From positions 48,668 through 112,667 of the forward strand of contig JAWQFJ010000524.1 in assembly GCA_034096865.1 (NCBI GenBank): a stretch of 64,000 bases of DNA, read 5' to 3'. Both the position numbers and the translations under genes were made by a program. Each line of letters begins with the position of its first letter. The stretch's first letter is position 1. The notes under the pieces are model-generated. The model did no database searches, was not told where the DNA came from, and worked only from the letters and a program-made list of their open reading frames with translations. The DNA is from Theodoxus fluviatilis. Its lineage: Eukaryota; Mollusca; Gastropoda; Cycloneritida; Neritidae. Positions 1 through 12,986 of the stretch are shown here, one piece after another.

Positions 1-3000
1 TGAGACAGCAAATGCTAGCCACAATGAGACTGCCAATGCTAGACACAAAGAGCACAGCAAATGCTAGCCACAACGAGACTGCCAATGCTAGCCACAAAGT
101 GCACAGCAAATGCTAGCCACAACGAGACTGCCAATGCTAGCCACAATGAGACTGCCAATGCTAGCCACAACGAGACTGCCAATGCTAGCCACAAAGAGCA
201 CAGCAAATGCTAGCCACAACGAGACTGCCAATGCTAGCCACAATGAGACTGCCAATGCTAGCCACAAAGAGCACTGCCAATGCTAGCCACAATGAGACTG
301 CCAATGCTAGCCACAATGAGACTGCAAATGCTAGCCACAAAGAGCACTGCCAATGCTAGCCACAATGAGACCAAATGCTAGCCACAAAGAGCACTGCCAA
401 TGCTAGCCACAATGAGACTGCCAATGCTAGCGACAATGAGCACTGCAAATGCTAGCCACAAAGAGCACAGCAAATGCCAGCCACAAAGAGCACTGCAAAT
501 GCTAGCCACAAAGAGCACTGCCAATGCTAGCCACAATGAGACTGCCAATGCTAGCCACAATGAGACTGCCAATGCTAGCCACAATGAGCACTGCAAATGC
601 TAGCCACAATGAGCACAGCAAATGCTAGCCACAAAGAGCACAGCAAATGCTAACCACAAAGAGCACTGCAATTGCTAGCCACAAAGAGCACTGCAAATGC
701 TAGCCACAAAGAGCACTGCAAATGCTAGCCACAATGAGACTGCCAATGCTAGCCACAAAGAGCACAGCAAATGCTAACCACAATGAGACTGCCAATGCTA
801 ACCACAATGAGACTGCAAATGCTAGCCACAATGAGACTGCAAATGCTAGCCACAATGAGCACAGCAAATGCTAGCCACAAAGAGCACAGCAAATGCTAGC
901 CACAAAGAGCACAGCAAATGCTAGCCACAATGAGCACTGCCAATGCTAGCCACAATGAGACAGCAAATGCTAGCCACAATGAGACTGCCAATGCTAGCCA
1001 CAATGAGACTGCAAATGCTAGCCACAATGAGACTGCCAATGCTAGCCACAATGAGACTGCCAATGCTAGCCACAAAGAGCACAGCAAATGCTAGCCACAA
1101 TGAGACTGCCAATGCTAGCCACAATGAGACTGCCAATGCTAGCCACAATGAGACAGCCAATGCTAGCCACAATGAGACTGCCAATGCTAGCCACAATGAG
1201 ACTGCCAATGCTAGCCACAATGAGACTGCCAATGCTAGCCACAATGAGACTGCCAATGCTAGCCACAATGAGACAGCCAATGCTAGCCACAATGAGACTG
1301 CCAATGCTAGCCACAATGAGACTGCCAATGCTAGCCACAATGAGACAGCCAATGCTAGCCACAATGAGACTGCCAATGCTAGCCACAATGAGACTGCCAA
1401 TGCTAGCCACAATGAGACAGCCAATGCTAGCCACAATGAGACTGCCAATGCTAGCCACAAAGAGCACAGCAAATGCTAGCTACAAAGAGCACAGCAAATG
1501 CTAGCCACAATGAGCACAGCAAATGCTAGCCACAATGAGACTGCAAATGCTAGCCACAATGAGCACAGCAAATGCTAGCCACAATGAGCACAGCAAATGC
1601 TAACCACAATGAGACTGCAAATGCTAGCCACAATGAGACTGCAAATGCTAGCCACAATGAGCACAGCAAATGCTAGCCACAATGAGCACTGCAAATGCTA
1701 GCCACAATGAGCACTGCAAATGCTAGCTACAATGAGACTGCCAATGCTAGCCACAATGAGACTGCAAATGCTAGCCACAACGAGACTGCCAATGCTAGCC
1801 ACAAAGAGCACTGCAAATGCTAGCTACAAAGAGACTGCAAATGCTAGCCACAAAGAGCACTGCAAATGCTAGCTACAAAGAGCACAGCAAATGCTAGCCA
1901 CAATGAGACTGCCAATGCTAGCCACAATGAGACTGCCAATGCTAGCCACAAAGAGCACAGCAATTGCTAGCCACAAAGAGCACTGCCAATGCTAGCCACA
2001 ATGAGACCAAATGCTAGCCACAATGAGACCAAATGCTAGCCACAAAGAGCACAGCAATTGCTAGCCACAAAGAGCACTGCCAATGCTAGCCACAAAGAGC
2101 ACTGCCAATGCTAGCCACAATGAGACTGCCAATGCTAGCCACAATGAGACTGCCAATGCTAGCCACAAAGAGCACAGCAATTGCTAGCCACAAAGAGCAC
2201 TGCCAATGCTAGCCACAAAGAGCACTGCCAATGCTAGCCACAATGAGACTGCCAATGCTAGCCACAAAGAGCACAGCAATTGCTAGCCACAAAGAGCACT
2301 GCAAATGCTAGCCACAATGAGACAACACATGCTAGCCACAATGAGACTGCCAATGCTAGCCACAATGAGACTGCCAATGCTAGCCACAAAGAGCACAGCA
2401 AATGCTAGCCACAATGAGACTGCCAATGCTAGCCACAATGAGACTGCCAATGCTAGCCACAAAGAGCACTGCCAATGCTAGCTACAAAGAGCACAGCAAA
2501 TGCTAGCCACAATGAGACAGCAAATGCTAGCCACAATGAGACTGCCAATGCTAGCCACAAAGAGCACTGCCAATGCTAGCCACAATGAGACTGCCAATGC
2601 TAGCCACAAAGAGCACTGCCAATGCTAGCTACAAAGAGCACAGCAAATGCTAGCCACAATGAGACAGCAAATGCTAGCCACAATGAGACTGCCAATGCTA
2701 GCCACAATGAGACTGCCAATGCTAGCCACAATGAGCACAGCAAATGCTAGCCACAAAGAGCACAGCAAATGCTAGCCACAATGAGACTGCAAATGCTAGC
2801 CACAAAGAGCACTGCCAATGCTAGCTACAAAGAGCACTGCCAATGCTAGCCACAAAGAGCACAGCAAATGCTAGCCACAAAGAGCACAGCAAATGCTAGC
2901 CACAATGAGCACAGCAAATGCTAGCCACAAAGAGCACAGCAAATGCTAGCCACAATGAGACAGCAAATGCTAGCCACAATGAGACAGCAAATGCTAGCCA

Positions 3001-6000
3001 CAATGAGCACAGCAAATGCTAGCCACAATGAGCACAGCAAATGCTAGCCACAAAGAGCACAGCAAATGCTAGCCACAATGAGACTGCCAATGCTAGCCAC
3101 AATGAGCACAGCAAATGCTAGCCACAAAGAGCACAGCAAATGCTAGCCACAATGAGACTGCCAATGCTAGCCACAATGAGACTGCCAATGCTAGCCACAA
3201 TGAGACTGCCAATGCTAGCCACAATGAGACTGCCAATGCTAGCCACAATGAGACTGCCAATGCTAGCCACAATGAGACAGCAAATGCTAGCCACAATGAG
3301 ACTGCCAATGCTAGCCACAATGAGACTGCCAATGCTAGCCACAATGAGACTGCCAATGCTAGCCACAATGAGACAGCAAATGCTAGCCACAATGAGACTG
3401 CCAATGCTAGCCACAATGAGCACAGCAAATGCTAGCCACAAAGAGCACAGCAAATGCTAGCCACAATGAGACTGCAAATGCTAGCCACAATGAGACAGCA
3501 AATGCTAGCCACAATGAGACAGCAAATGCTAGCCACAAAGAGCACTGCAAATGCTAGCCACAAAGAGCACTGCAAATGCTAGCCACAAAGAGCACAGCAA
3601 ATGCTAGCCACAATGAGACTGCAAATGCTAGCTACAAAGAGCACTGCCCATGCTAGCCACAATGAGACTGCCAATGCTAGCCACAATGAGACTGCCAATG
3701 CTAGCCACAATGAGACAGCAAATGCTAGCCACAAAGAGCACTGCAAATGCTAGCCACAATGAGCACAGCAAATGCTAGCCACAAAGAGCACAGCAAATGC
3801 TAGCCACAAAGAGCACTGCAAATGCTAGCCACAATGAGACTGCCAATGCTAGCCACAAAGAGCACTGCAAATGCTAGCCACAATGAGACTGCAAATGCTA
3901 GCCACAAAGAGCACTGCCAATGCTAGCCACAATGAGCACAGCAAATGCTAGCCACAAAGAGCACAGCAAATGCTAGCCACAAAGAGCACAGCAAATGCTA
4001 GCCACAATGAGCACAGCAAATGCTAGCCACATTGAGACTGCAAATGTTAGCCACAATGAGACAGCAAATGCTAGCCACAAAGAGCACAGCAAATGCTAGC
4101 CACAATGAGCACAGCAAATGTTAGCCACATTGAGACTGCAAATGTTAGCCACAATGAGACAGCAAATGCTAGCCACAATGAGACCAAATGCTAGCCACAA
4201 TGAGACCAAATGCTAGCCACAATGAGACAGCAAATGCTAGCCACAAAGAGCACTGCAAATGCTAGCCACAATGAGACAGCAAATGCTAGCCACAAAGAGC
4301 ACAGCAAATGCTAGCCACAAAGAGCACAGCAAATGCTAGCCACAAAGAGCACTGCAAATGCTAGCCACAATGAGACTGCCCATGCTAGCCACAATGAGAC
4401 TGCAAATGCTAGCCACAAAGAGCACAGCAAATGCTAGCTACAAAGAGCACAGCAAATGCTAGCCACAAAGAGCACTGCAAATGCTAGCCACAATGAGACT
4501 GCCCATGCTAGCCACAATGAGACTGCCAATGCTAGCCACAATGAGACTGCCAATGCTAGCCACAATGAGACAGCAAATGCTAGCCACAAAGAGCACAGCA
4601 AATGCTAGCCACAATGAGCACAGCAAATGCTAGCCACAATGAGACTGCCAATGCTAGCCACAATGAGACTGCCAATGCTAGCCACAAAGAGCACTGCAAA
4701 TGCTAGCCACAATGAGACTGCAAATGCTAGCCACAATGAGACTGCCAATGCTAGCCACAATGAGACTGCAAATGCTAGCCACAATGAGACTGCCAATGCT
4801 AGCCACAATGAGACTGCAAATGCTAGCCACAATGAGACTGCCAATGCTAGCCACAAAGAGCACAGCAAATGCTAGCCACAATGAGACTGCAAATGCTAGC
4901 CACAATGAGACTGCCAATGCTAGCCACAATGAGACTGCAAATGCTAGCCACAATGAGACTGCCAATTCTAGCCACAATGAGACTGCCAATGCTAGCCACA
5001 ATGAGACTGCCAATTCTAGCCACAATGAGACTGCCAATGCTAGCCACAATGAGACAGCCAATGCTAGCCACAATGAGACTGCCAATGCTAGCCACAATGA
5101 GACTGCCAATGCTAGCCACAAAGAGCACAGCAAATGCTAGCCACAATGAGACTGCCAATGCTAGCCACAATGAGACAGCAAATGCTAGCCACAAAGAGCA
5201 CAGCAAATGCTAGCCACAAAGAGCACAGCAAATGCTAGCCACAAAGAGCACAGCAAATGCTAGCCACAATGAGCACAGCAAATGCTAGCCACAAAGAGCA
5301 CAGCAAATGCTAGCCACAATGAGACAGCAAATGCTAGCCACAATGAGACTGCAAATGCTAGCCACAATGAGCACAGCAAATGCTAGCCACAAAGAGCACT
5401 GCCAATGCTAGCCACAATGAGCACAGCAAATGCTAGCCACAATGAGACTGCAAATGCTAGCCACAATGAGCACAGCAAATGCTAGCCACAAAGAGCACTG
5501 CAAATGCTAGCCACAAAGAGCACAGCAAATGCTAGCCACAATGAGACTGCAAATGCTAGCCACAAAGAGCACTGCAAATGCTAGCCACAAAGAGCACTGC
5601 CAATGCTAGCCACAATGAGACTGCAAATGCTAGCCACAAAGAGCACTGCAAATGCTAGCCACAAAGAGCACTGCAAATGCTAGCCACAAAGAGCACTGCA
5701 AATGCTAGCCACAAAGAGCACTGCAAATGCTAGCCACAATGAGACTGCCAATGCTAGCCACAATGAGACTGCCAATGCTAGCCACAATGAGACTGCAAAT
5801 GCTAGCCACAATGAGATACCAAATGCTAGCCACAATGAGCACAGCAAATGCTAGCCACAATGAGACTGCCAATGCTAGCCACAAAGAGCACTGCAAATGC
5901 TAGCCACAATGAGACTGCAAATGCTAGCCACAATGAGATACCAAATGCTAGCCACAATGAGCACAGCAAATGCTAGCCACAATGAGACTGCCAATGCTAG

Positions 6001-6490
6001 CCACAAAGAGCACTGCAAATGCTAGCCACAATGAGACTGCAAATGCTAGCCACAATGAGATACCAAATGCTAGCCACAATGAGCACAGCAAATGCTAGCC
6101 ACAATGAGACTGCCAATGCTAGCCACAAAGAGCACTGCAAATGCTAGCCACAATGAGACTGCAAATGCTAGCCACAATGAGACAGCAAATGCTAGCCACA
6201 AAGAGCACAGCAAATGCTAGCCACAATGAGCACTGCAAATGCTAGCCACAAAGAGCACTGCCAATGCTAGCCACAAAGAGCACTGCAAATGCTAGCCACA
6301 ATGAGACAGCAAATGCTAGCCACAATGAGCACAGCAAATGCTAGCCACAAAGAGCACTGCAAATGCTAGCCACAATGAGACAGCAAATGCTAGCCACAAT
6401 GAGACAGCAAATGCTAGCCACAATGAGATACCAAATGCTAGCCACAATGAGACTGCCAATGCTAGCCACAAAGAGCACAGCAAATGCTAG
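1..6490. repeat. 24/25-bp tandem satellite array
   Basis: The whole stretch is tandem copies of a short monomer built on GCTAGCCACAATGAGACTGC. Two length classes alternate. The 24-bp type carries GAGACTGC or GAGACAGC; the 25-bp type carries GAGCACTGC or GAGCACAGC. Rarer 22-bp units read GAGACCAAATGC. Runs of pure 24-bp units stay open in several frames and give octapeptide ORFs, but each 25-bp unit shifts the frame, so coding is very unlikely. The array is cut by the window start and stops at an assembly gap. Confidence 0.97.
5750..6190. repeat. 122-bp higher-order repeat inside the satellite
   Basis: A five-monomer block marked by the variant GAGATACCAAATGC recurs with the marker ending at 5820, 5942 and 6064, exactly 122 bp apart (three 24-bp plus two 25-bp monomers). 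A further isolated marker ends at 6432. This is local amplification of a multi-monomer unit. Confidence 0.85.
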
Positions 6491-6500
6491 NNNNNNNNNN
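6491..6500. other. Assembly gap (10 N)
   Basis: Ten unknown bases separate the satellite from a GAA-rich tract. The true gap length is unknown, so linkage of the satellite to the rest of the window rests on scaffolding. Confidence 0.99.
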
Positions 6501-6660
6501 AAGAAGAAGAAGAGATAGAAAGAAGAAGAAAGAAGAAGAAAGAACAGAGCAGCGAAGAAGAAGAAGAAGAAAGAAGGAAGAAGAAGCAAGAACAGAATAA
6601 AAGAAGAAAGAAGGACAGAAAGAGAAGGGAAGAAGAAAAGAAGAAGAAGATGAAAAGACC
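6501..6660. repeat. GAA-rich purine tract
   Basis: Imperfect AAG/GAA repeats with scattered interruptions. This is the outer end of the left palindrome arm and the counterpart of the TTC tract at 15041-15195. Confidence 0.9.
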
Positions 6661-9649
6661 ACAAATACCACAACAACCAATTAACCAACAACAATGATAC
6701 AATCAATCGAGTAGAAGACAAGTGCGTCTTGCGTTGCGCTCCGGAATGAGTCTCAGTAGTCATTATTTGTCCTGTAAAGGAATCTGATGGCGCTGTCAAA
6801 GTTATGCGTCTAGTAGGGGAATAAACTTTTATTTTACTTTCTTTTTTTGCAAATGGGACAGGACGCTCATCATCTTTCCATTCCATATATAATTCCGCCA
6901 TCAAGCGCATACGCATCACGCCGGCCACTATTGCCCCACCTAACAGCCCGCATATTTCCCCCGCATCATCCCAGCCCAAACCCCGCCCCCCCCCCCCCCC
7001 AACACTCATATCCCGCCCTTCGCAATCACATCTAACGCATACGCCTCGAATGAGCCAAATATTACCCGCACTCCGCATCGCAATAATATGACATATCCAC
7101 ACCCCCCTCGCCCACCCCTCCCCCCCTCCCGTCCCATTACGCCCGCATATACCCTCCGCATAATACCTTCGATATGTAAAAACGCAAGATAGAGTCAAAG
7201 AAGAAGAAAAGCAGATATAGAAAAACTAGTTCAATAAGACGAAGAAAGGAGAAGAACAGGGAAGTAAGGGGACTCAACTTCCTTCTTATCTGACTTCGTT
7301 AAATGGTCATCTTCGATTCGGCATCTAAATTGCCCTGCCCTGTCGTAGCGTCGTTTATGTAATCTCTCATTTCTAGAAAACTGCATCAGAAGTGATGCAT
7401 GTATTTGGGCAGCGATTTTTTGAGTTTATGTTGCATGATAGAACGTGGCAAGATTTTCAGATAAAGCTAAGTACGTCTCGGGCCATCAACATTGCGCACC
7501 ATGTTGAGTCTGCGCGGCGTCTAGCAGGAGTTACTCGAACCATTGGTCGCGGCGAGCAAGGGCCCAACCGCCGAACACCAACCGACGAGCTCATGTTGGT
7601 GGTTGACATTATGGACGAGTGTTGAGTATTGCCCAACGGGTCGTAAAAAATGTTGAGTGTATTCGATCGGAATCCCACTCGACTGTCAGCTCAAAGCTTC
7701 CGCGGATGAGAAAGTTGTGTAGTTCACCTTTTTGGTATGTTCATTTACTGGCAATCCATTACTTGAGCCCACTGAATCATTTGGGAGACACCGTACCGAG
7801 CAGTAGAACTTCCTAATTACTTCGTGACTGAGCGGAAGGAAGATTTACTCTTGAGGTGGCTCATTTACGCTGATTGTTTCATCTCAGTCTTTGGCATATT
7901 TTACTTGTTCTTGTCTCGCCGTCCGTAATCTTTTGTTAGTGGACACGTCGAAGTATTCAGACAGTTTCTTTCCAGAGAAGAGAGCGGAAGCGCGGGAATT
8001 TGGGGACAAACAGAATCTGCGGTTTGCATCTTCTTCAAAAGAAGAGTAACTGATTACCCCTCATTGATTGCAGTTATCATGTTTGGCGAAAGCATTGCTA
8101 TATTGGTAGGAAAGTAGACAAGCACACACTACAGGTAAGTGAAATCGCGAAGGCCGTCTATCGTGTAAGCTGTGAATGAAACTGCAGAGTGCCTAAAATG
8201 ATTACATGGTTACTTACTTATTGGAAAAACGGCATCATCTGCTGAATCTAAATCTAGCCGGGGAATCGACGGCCAAGTTCACTTCTCAGTACTAGTACTT
8301 CTAAGTTCTAGGGACGGGGACTGCCCAGAAGACGCTAGAATCACGGTGCCAGCTCCAGGATAGAATAATTTGCGGCTGCTGTCGTTTTGCGTCGACGAAG
8401 TAGTCGTTTTATTCCCGTCCCCTAACAGTCTCGTTTGAGTCCAATCATTTCCCAAAACTGATTAAAGTTTATTGGGGACACACATGATTGACGACCAAAG
8501 CAAACGCCCCACGCGCAACGCCCAGTCGGTTAGGAGGACATTGATGGAGGTGTCGGCCTTTGCACCTCTAACTCACTCTCCACTTCGATCAGTTGTTTAA
8601 AAGGTATATTTTTATTTTAATGTTGGACCATTACTGATAAACCCTTGACCCTACTGGGATCTGGATGCTTCAATGCCATCACCTGCATACTGATGCCATT
8701 TTCGCTTCGGAATACGTGGATATTTATGAGGCTTTTATGTTCGTGCATGGGACAGTTAAGGCGATGATTTGTTCATCCTCTGCAATATGCCCAGCTATTT
8801 TCGTACCCAATGGATTGCCAAAATATAAAAAAGGATTGCTTTCAGAAGATTCTTGTCAATCGTGTCACTGCCAGATGGACTAGAAGTTATGTATTTCGGT
8901 TTGTTTCTTTTTATTAGACAACATTTGATCCGACATAAGGATGTCTTCTGAGATTCCGGCCTCTTACCCTCCTGAAAATTGAAAGAAAATTGATGCATTA
9001 TGTGGAACCACTTGTTCAAATCTGGGTGGAAACATTGCGATTTTAGAATTCATAGGAGACACACTCAGAAATACAGTTTTAAACTCTAATCTCATGAATT
9101 TATGTAGCTCTGCCTTGTAGGAACAGTGTGAAAAGCAGATGCTAAGTCTTAGTCCCATGTATTCACCATACCACACTTTAGAGAAATAGACTACCTGTTT
9201 GTGCTCTGACTGATTCTGCATTGTATACAAATCTTGCATAAACAACCCATTAAATGAGATACTTGCATCTGGTGTGGGGAGTGATTCATAAACATGCAGA
9301 TACGCAGGGTTGAAACATTAATTTAAAGTGATCTAAGACCAAGAAGAGCCTGAAGATTTATAACCAAAATGGGCATCAGGTCCTGATAGCATTTCATTCA
9401 TTGAGTCTTATTGGCTGCATCCTGATAGCATTTCATTCATTGAGTCTTATTGGCTGCAAAGCAGTTTAACTCATTCAGAATCAGAGCAAGTAGTAATTGT
9501 CATATTATGGGTGTGTGTGTGTGTGTGTGTGTTTAGGCCAAGTGGTTAGCTGTGATGCTCCCAGAGTTACATTCTTAAGCAAGGTGCCTTACTTACATTG
9601 TTTCACCCCACCCATGAGTTAAACTGTCCAGGTTAGCACAAACAACAGC

Positions 9650-10196
9650 AGCATTGGCAAAGTTGAAGCCAATATGGCGTGACAAAAATATCACTCTCGC
9701 GTTGAAGATCAGGCTCATGCGCACGCTGGCCATCTCCGTATTCTTGTATGCATGCAAGTCCTGGACACGCACATCTGAACTACAGAGGTGGATACAAGCC
9801 CTGGAAATAAGATGCTACCGCAAGATTCTGACCATCTCATATAAAGACCATGTCATGAATTAGGAAGTCAGCAACAGGATCAGGAGAGCATTTGGACAGT
9901 ACGAAGACCTGCTCTCAATCGTGAAAAGCAGAAAGCTGAAGTGGTGCGGTTATGTGTCAAGAGACAGTGGGCTGGCCAAGACCATCCTGCAAGGTACCGT
10001 ACCAGGTGGGAGAAGGAGAGGCAGGCAGAGAAAGGTGGGAAGACAACATCAAAGAGTGGACAGGCTTGACCTTTGTTGACTCACAGCGAGCCTGATAGAG
10101 ATCGATGGAGGAAGATTGTCCGAAAGTCATCAGTGGTTCCTCAACAACCCATCTCAGGGTTAAGAGACTGAACTGAACTGAACTGAACTGAACATG
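9650..10196 (+). pseudogene. 3' end of a non-LTR retrotransposon (RTE-like), left arm
   Basis: The first 70 codons (9654-9863) encode the region after the reverse transcriptase fingers and palm of a LINE, with RLMRTLAISVFLYACKSW and the basic segment RCYRKILTISYKDHV. Further downstream, the segments DRDRWRKIVRKSSVV and GLRD just before a stop match the usual C-terminus of this group. Internal stops and frameshifts break the frame. A 3' tail of about five ACTGA pentamers (10168-10193) follows. Only the 3' part of the element is present, as expected from 5' truncation. The clade (RTE or a relative) is inferred from motif memory. Confidence 0.8.
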
Positions 10197-10231
10197 TGAG
10201 GGCAGCAATGGCACCCTGTAGTGTGATTAAC

Positions 10232-10437
10232 ATTTGTATGAGGCCATGAGCTAGCACCAAGTTGCATTACTCCATAGGGAGTGGAGTTGGTGCTGGTAAT
10301 AGTGTGCATCCTATCTGTCACTGTCTTTGTTGTCTGGTGTCAGTGAAGAACTGATTGTGTGGCCCAGTGATCATAGGGTAAAGTGTAAATCGGTTTGAGA
10401 TCCAGGTATGGGTGATAGGCCATTTATAAAACCAACC
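10232..10437 (+). mobile_element. Short dispersed repeat, SINE-like, copy 1
   Basis: About 200 bp with blocks GAGTTGGTGCTGGTA, CCCAGTGATCA, GGTAAAGTGTAAA, CGGTTTGAGA and a terminal TTATAAAACCA. The same blocks occur in the same order at 56585-56790, so this is a dispersed family. No internal promoter boxes could be assigned with confidence. Confidence 0.65.
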
Positions 10438-11264
10438 ATCATGGTTTTGAAACATTCTTTGTATTCCAAAATGATAAGGACTGGGTTGGAGGGATTTTGT
10501 TCCTACATTATTATTAAGTGTGTTTGATTGGTTATTTTTTTGTTTGTAATGCCTAAAATCAAAGTCATCTTACTCTGCTGGCTGGTGCTAGCTTCTGACT
10601 CTGTCCGCTGGTTCTTTCTTCGCTCCTAATAGCCTTTTTCCATTACCCCCTACAATCTCATTCCAGAGTTACCTTGATTATTATACATAAATCTTTCTCT
10701 ATCAATTCTATCACGTAATCTTCAGCTAATACAGCCTAAGGTTGTGGCGTCAGAGTGACTTCTCCATTAGTTGTCTATCCGTGGTTGTTTCGGGGGCCAT
10801 TTCTATTACCTCAGACAGGGACTTACAGAGCTAGCTGATGTGTATTATGCTGATCCTTTTGTTTTAGCAATGTAGCATGTTAATATGGAACTTTCAGTGT
10901 TGAATAATGACCACCTCAGTAATCTGTTAAAAGTCTACATCTTTAAATCTTTTGGTGAAGACATATTTTGTGTTCGAGAAAAGGAGGCTACAGGTTAATT
11001 TATTTGTTTTGACCATTGTGAGATTGATAGGTGCGCACGGAGTGGCTGTCTGAACAGCGATAGGCTAGGGGGATGAAATCAAGTGTACTAATTGGAAGTG
11101 TCCCAGGAACTTGGAAACCCAAAGTGACAGTGGAGGAGAAGAAGAAATGTTAAGCCTGTGGTTAATTGGCTCGTGACTTACAGGTTTTCACAGGTCAACT
11201 AATCCAAACTAAAGCACAGGGAAGTTGACAGTGCTGCTTTTGATACATGTGTGTTTTCAATAAC

Positions 11265-11498
11265 AGAAGTGTTGAATTTACCTCAAATATTAGATCTACA
11301 ATCCAGTCAACACCTCGTTCTCTTCAGTTCTCTTGCCTTTAGCATGTTTGTTAAGATGATCGAAGCAGACAAAGGATTGGCATTCTACCATCAAATGCAC
11401 GGAAAATTATGGAAATTGCCACTTGGAAGAATGGATGACAAGAAGCATTTCCCAGGTGTATGTCACAGCGCGCTGCGAATTTGTCTCTCCTTTGTTAT
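11265..11498. other. Spacer at the palindrome centre
   Basis: Unique sequence of about 230 bp between the inverted arms. The innermost pairing is 11220-11258 with 11500-11540. I see no coding or RNA feature in it. Confidence 0.7.
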
Positions 11499-12198
11499 TG
11501 AAAACACACATGTATCAAAAGCAGCACTGTCAACTTCCTGGCTTAGTTTAGTAGTTACCTGGAAAACCTGTAAGTCAGAGCCAATTAACCACAAGCTTAC
11601 ATTTCTTCTTCTCCACTGCACTTGGTTTCAAGTCTGGACACTTCCATAGACATTGATTTCATCCCTGCCATGCCTGTTCAGCCACCCGTGCCCTATCATC
11701 AATGTAACAAATAATTAACTGTAGCCTCTTTTTCTCGAACATAAAATATTTTCACCAAAAGATTAAAATGTGACTTTTAAAGATTACTGAGGTCATATTC
11801 AACACTGAATTCCATATTAACTGCTACATTGTAAACAAAGGATCAGAATATAACACAGCTAGCTCTGTAAGTTCCCTTCTGGGTAATAGAATGGCCACCG
11901 AAAACCACTGATGACTAATTTGGAATCTACTATGCCACAACTTAGCTGATTAGCTGAAGATAATGAAGAAGAGGAAGATTTATTATAATAGAGGAGAATG
12001 AGATGTATGGGGTATGGAAAAGCATTAGGAGGAGAAAGAACAGAGACAGAGTCAGAAGCAGAAGCCAGCAGAGAAGATACTTTTTTAGGTTACAAACAAA
12101 AAATACCATCAAACACACTTAATAATAATGTAGGAACAAAATCCCTCCAACCCAGTCCTTATCATTTTGGAATACAAAGAATGTTTCAAAACCATGAT

Positions 12199-12404
12199 GG
12201 TTGGTTTTATAAATGGCCTATCACCCATACCTGGATCTCAAACCGATTTACACTTTACCCTATGATCACTGGGCCACACAATCAGTTCTTCACTGACACC
12301 AGACAACAAAGACAGTGACAGATAGGATGCACACTATTACCAGCACCAACTCCACTCCCTATGGAGTAATGCAACTTGGTGCTAGCTCATGGCCTCATAC
12401 AAAT
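12199..12404 (-). mobile_element. Short dispersed repeat, mirror of copy 1
   Basis: Palindrome counterpart of 10232-10437, reverse complemented. It is the same insertion seen in the other arm. Confidence 0.65.
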
Positions 12405-12439
12405 GTTAATCACACTACAGGGTGCCATTGCTGCCCTCA

Positions 12440-12986
12440 CATGTTCAGTTCAGTTCAGTTCAGTTCAGTCTCTTAACCCTGAGATGGGTTGTTGAGGAAC
12501 CACTGATGACTTTCGGACAATCTTCCTCCATCGATCTCTATCAGGCTCGCTGTGAGTCAACAAAGGTCAAGCCTGTCCACTCTTTGATGTTGTCTTCCCA
12601 CCTTTCTCTGCCTGCCTCTCCTTCTCCCACCTGGTACGGTACCTTGCAGGATGGTCTTGGCCAGCCCACTGTCTCTTGACACATAACCGCACCACTTCAG
12701 CTTTCTGCTTTTCACGATTGAGAGCAGGTCTTCGTACTGTCCAAATGCTCTCCTGATCCTGTTGCTGACTTCCTAATTCATGACATGGTCTTTATATGAG
12801 ATGGTCAGAATCTTGCGGTAGCATCTTATTTCCAGGGCTTGTATCCACCTCTGTAGTTCAGATGTGCGTGTCCAGGACTTGCATGCATACAAGAATACGG
12901 AGATGGCCAGCGTGCGCATGAGCCTGATCTTCAACGCGAGAGTGATATTTTTGTCACGCCATATTGGCTTCAACTTTGCCAATGCT
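12440..12986 (-). pseudogene. 3' end of a non-LTR retrotransposon (RTE-like), right arm
   Basis: Mirror copy of 9650-10196 in the other palindrome arm. The 69-residue segment at 12773-12982 is identical, and the tail appears as TTCAG pentamers at 12442-12467. It is not an independent insertion. Confidence 0.8.

Larger units (their letters stand above)
6501..11264 (+). repeat. Left arm of a large inverted repeat
   Basis: The arm matches the reverse complement of 11499-15240. Between about 9000 and 10460 the match is almost perfect: position x pairs with 22636 minus x, and ORFs of 69 and 85 codons are identical in both arms. Outside that core the left arm carries many extra single bases relative to the right arm, plus an unmatched C-rich block near 6880-7180. 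Either this is an old genomic palindrome or an unpolished fold-back read joined beside the gap; the insertion-biased differences favour the latter. Confidence 0.85.

Noticed and set aside
378..6480. Long open frames on both strands of the satellite, encoding octapeptide repeats
   Set aside because: They are open only because 24 is a multiple of three and the unit lacks stops. Any 25-bp unit breaks them, and they occur in several frames at once.
1..6490. Regular spacing suggestive of a CRISPR array
   Set aside because: There are no unique spacers: units abut directly. The window is eukaryotic and has no cas genes.
11998..12318. 106-codon ORF in the right palindrome arm
   Set aside because: Not preserved in the left-arm counterpart, overlaps the SINE-like repeat, and has no recognisable domain.
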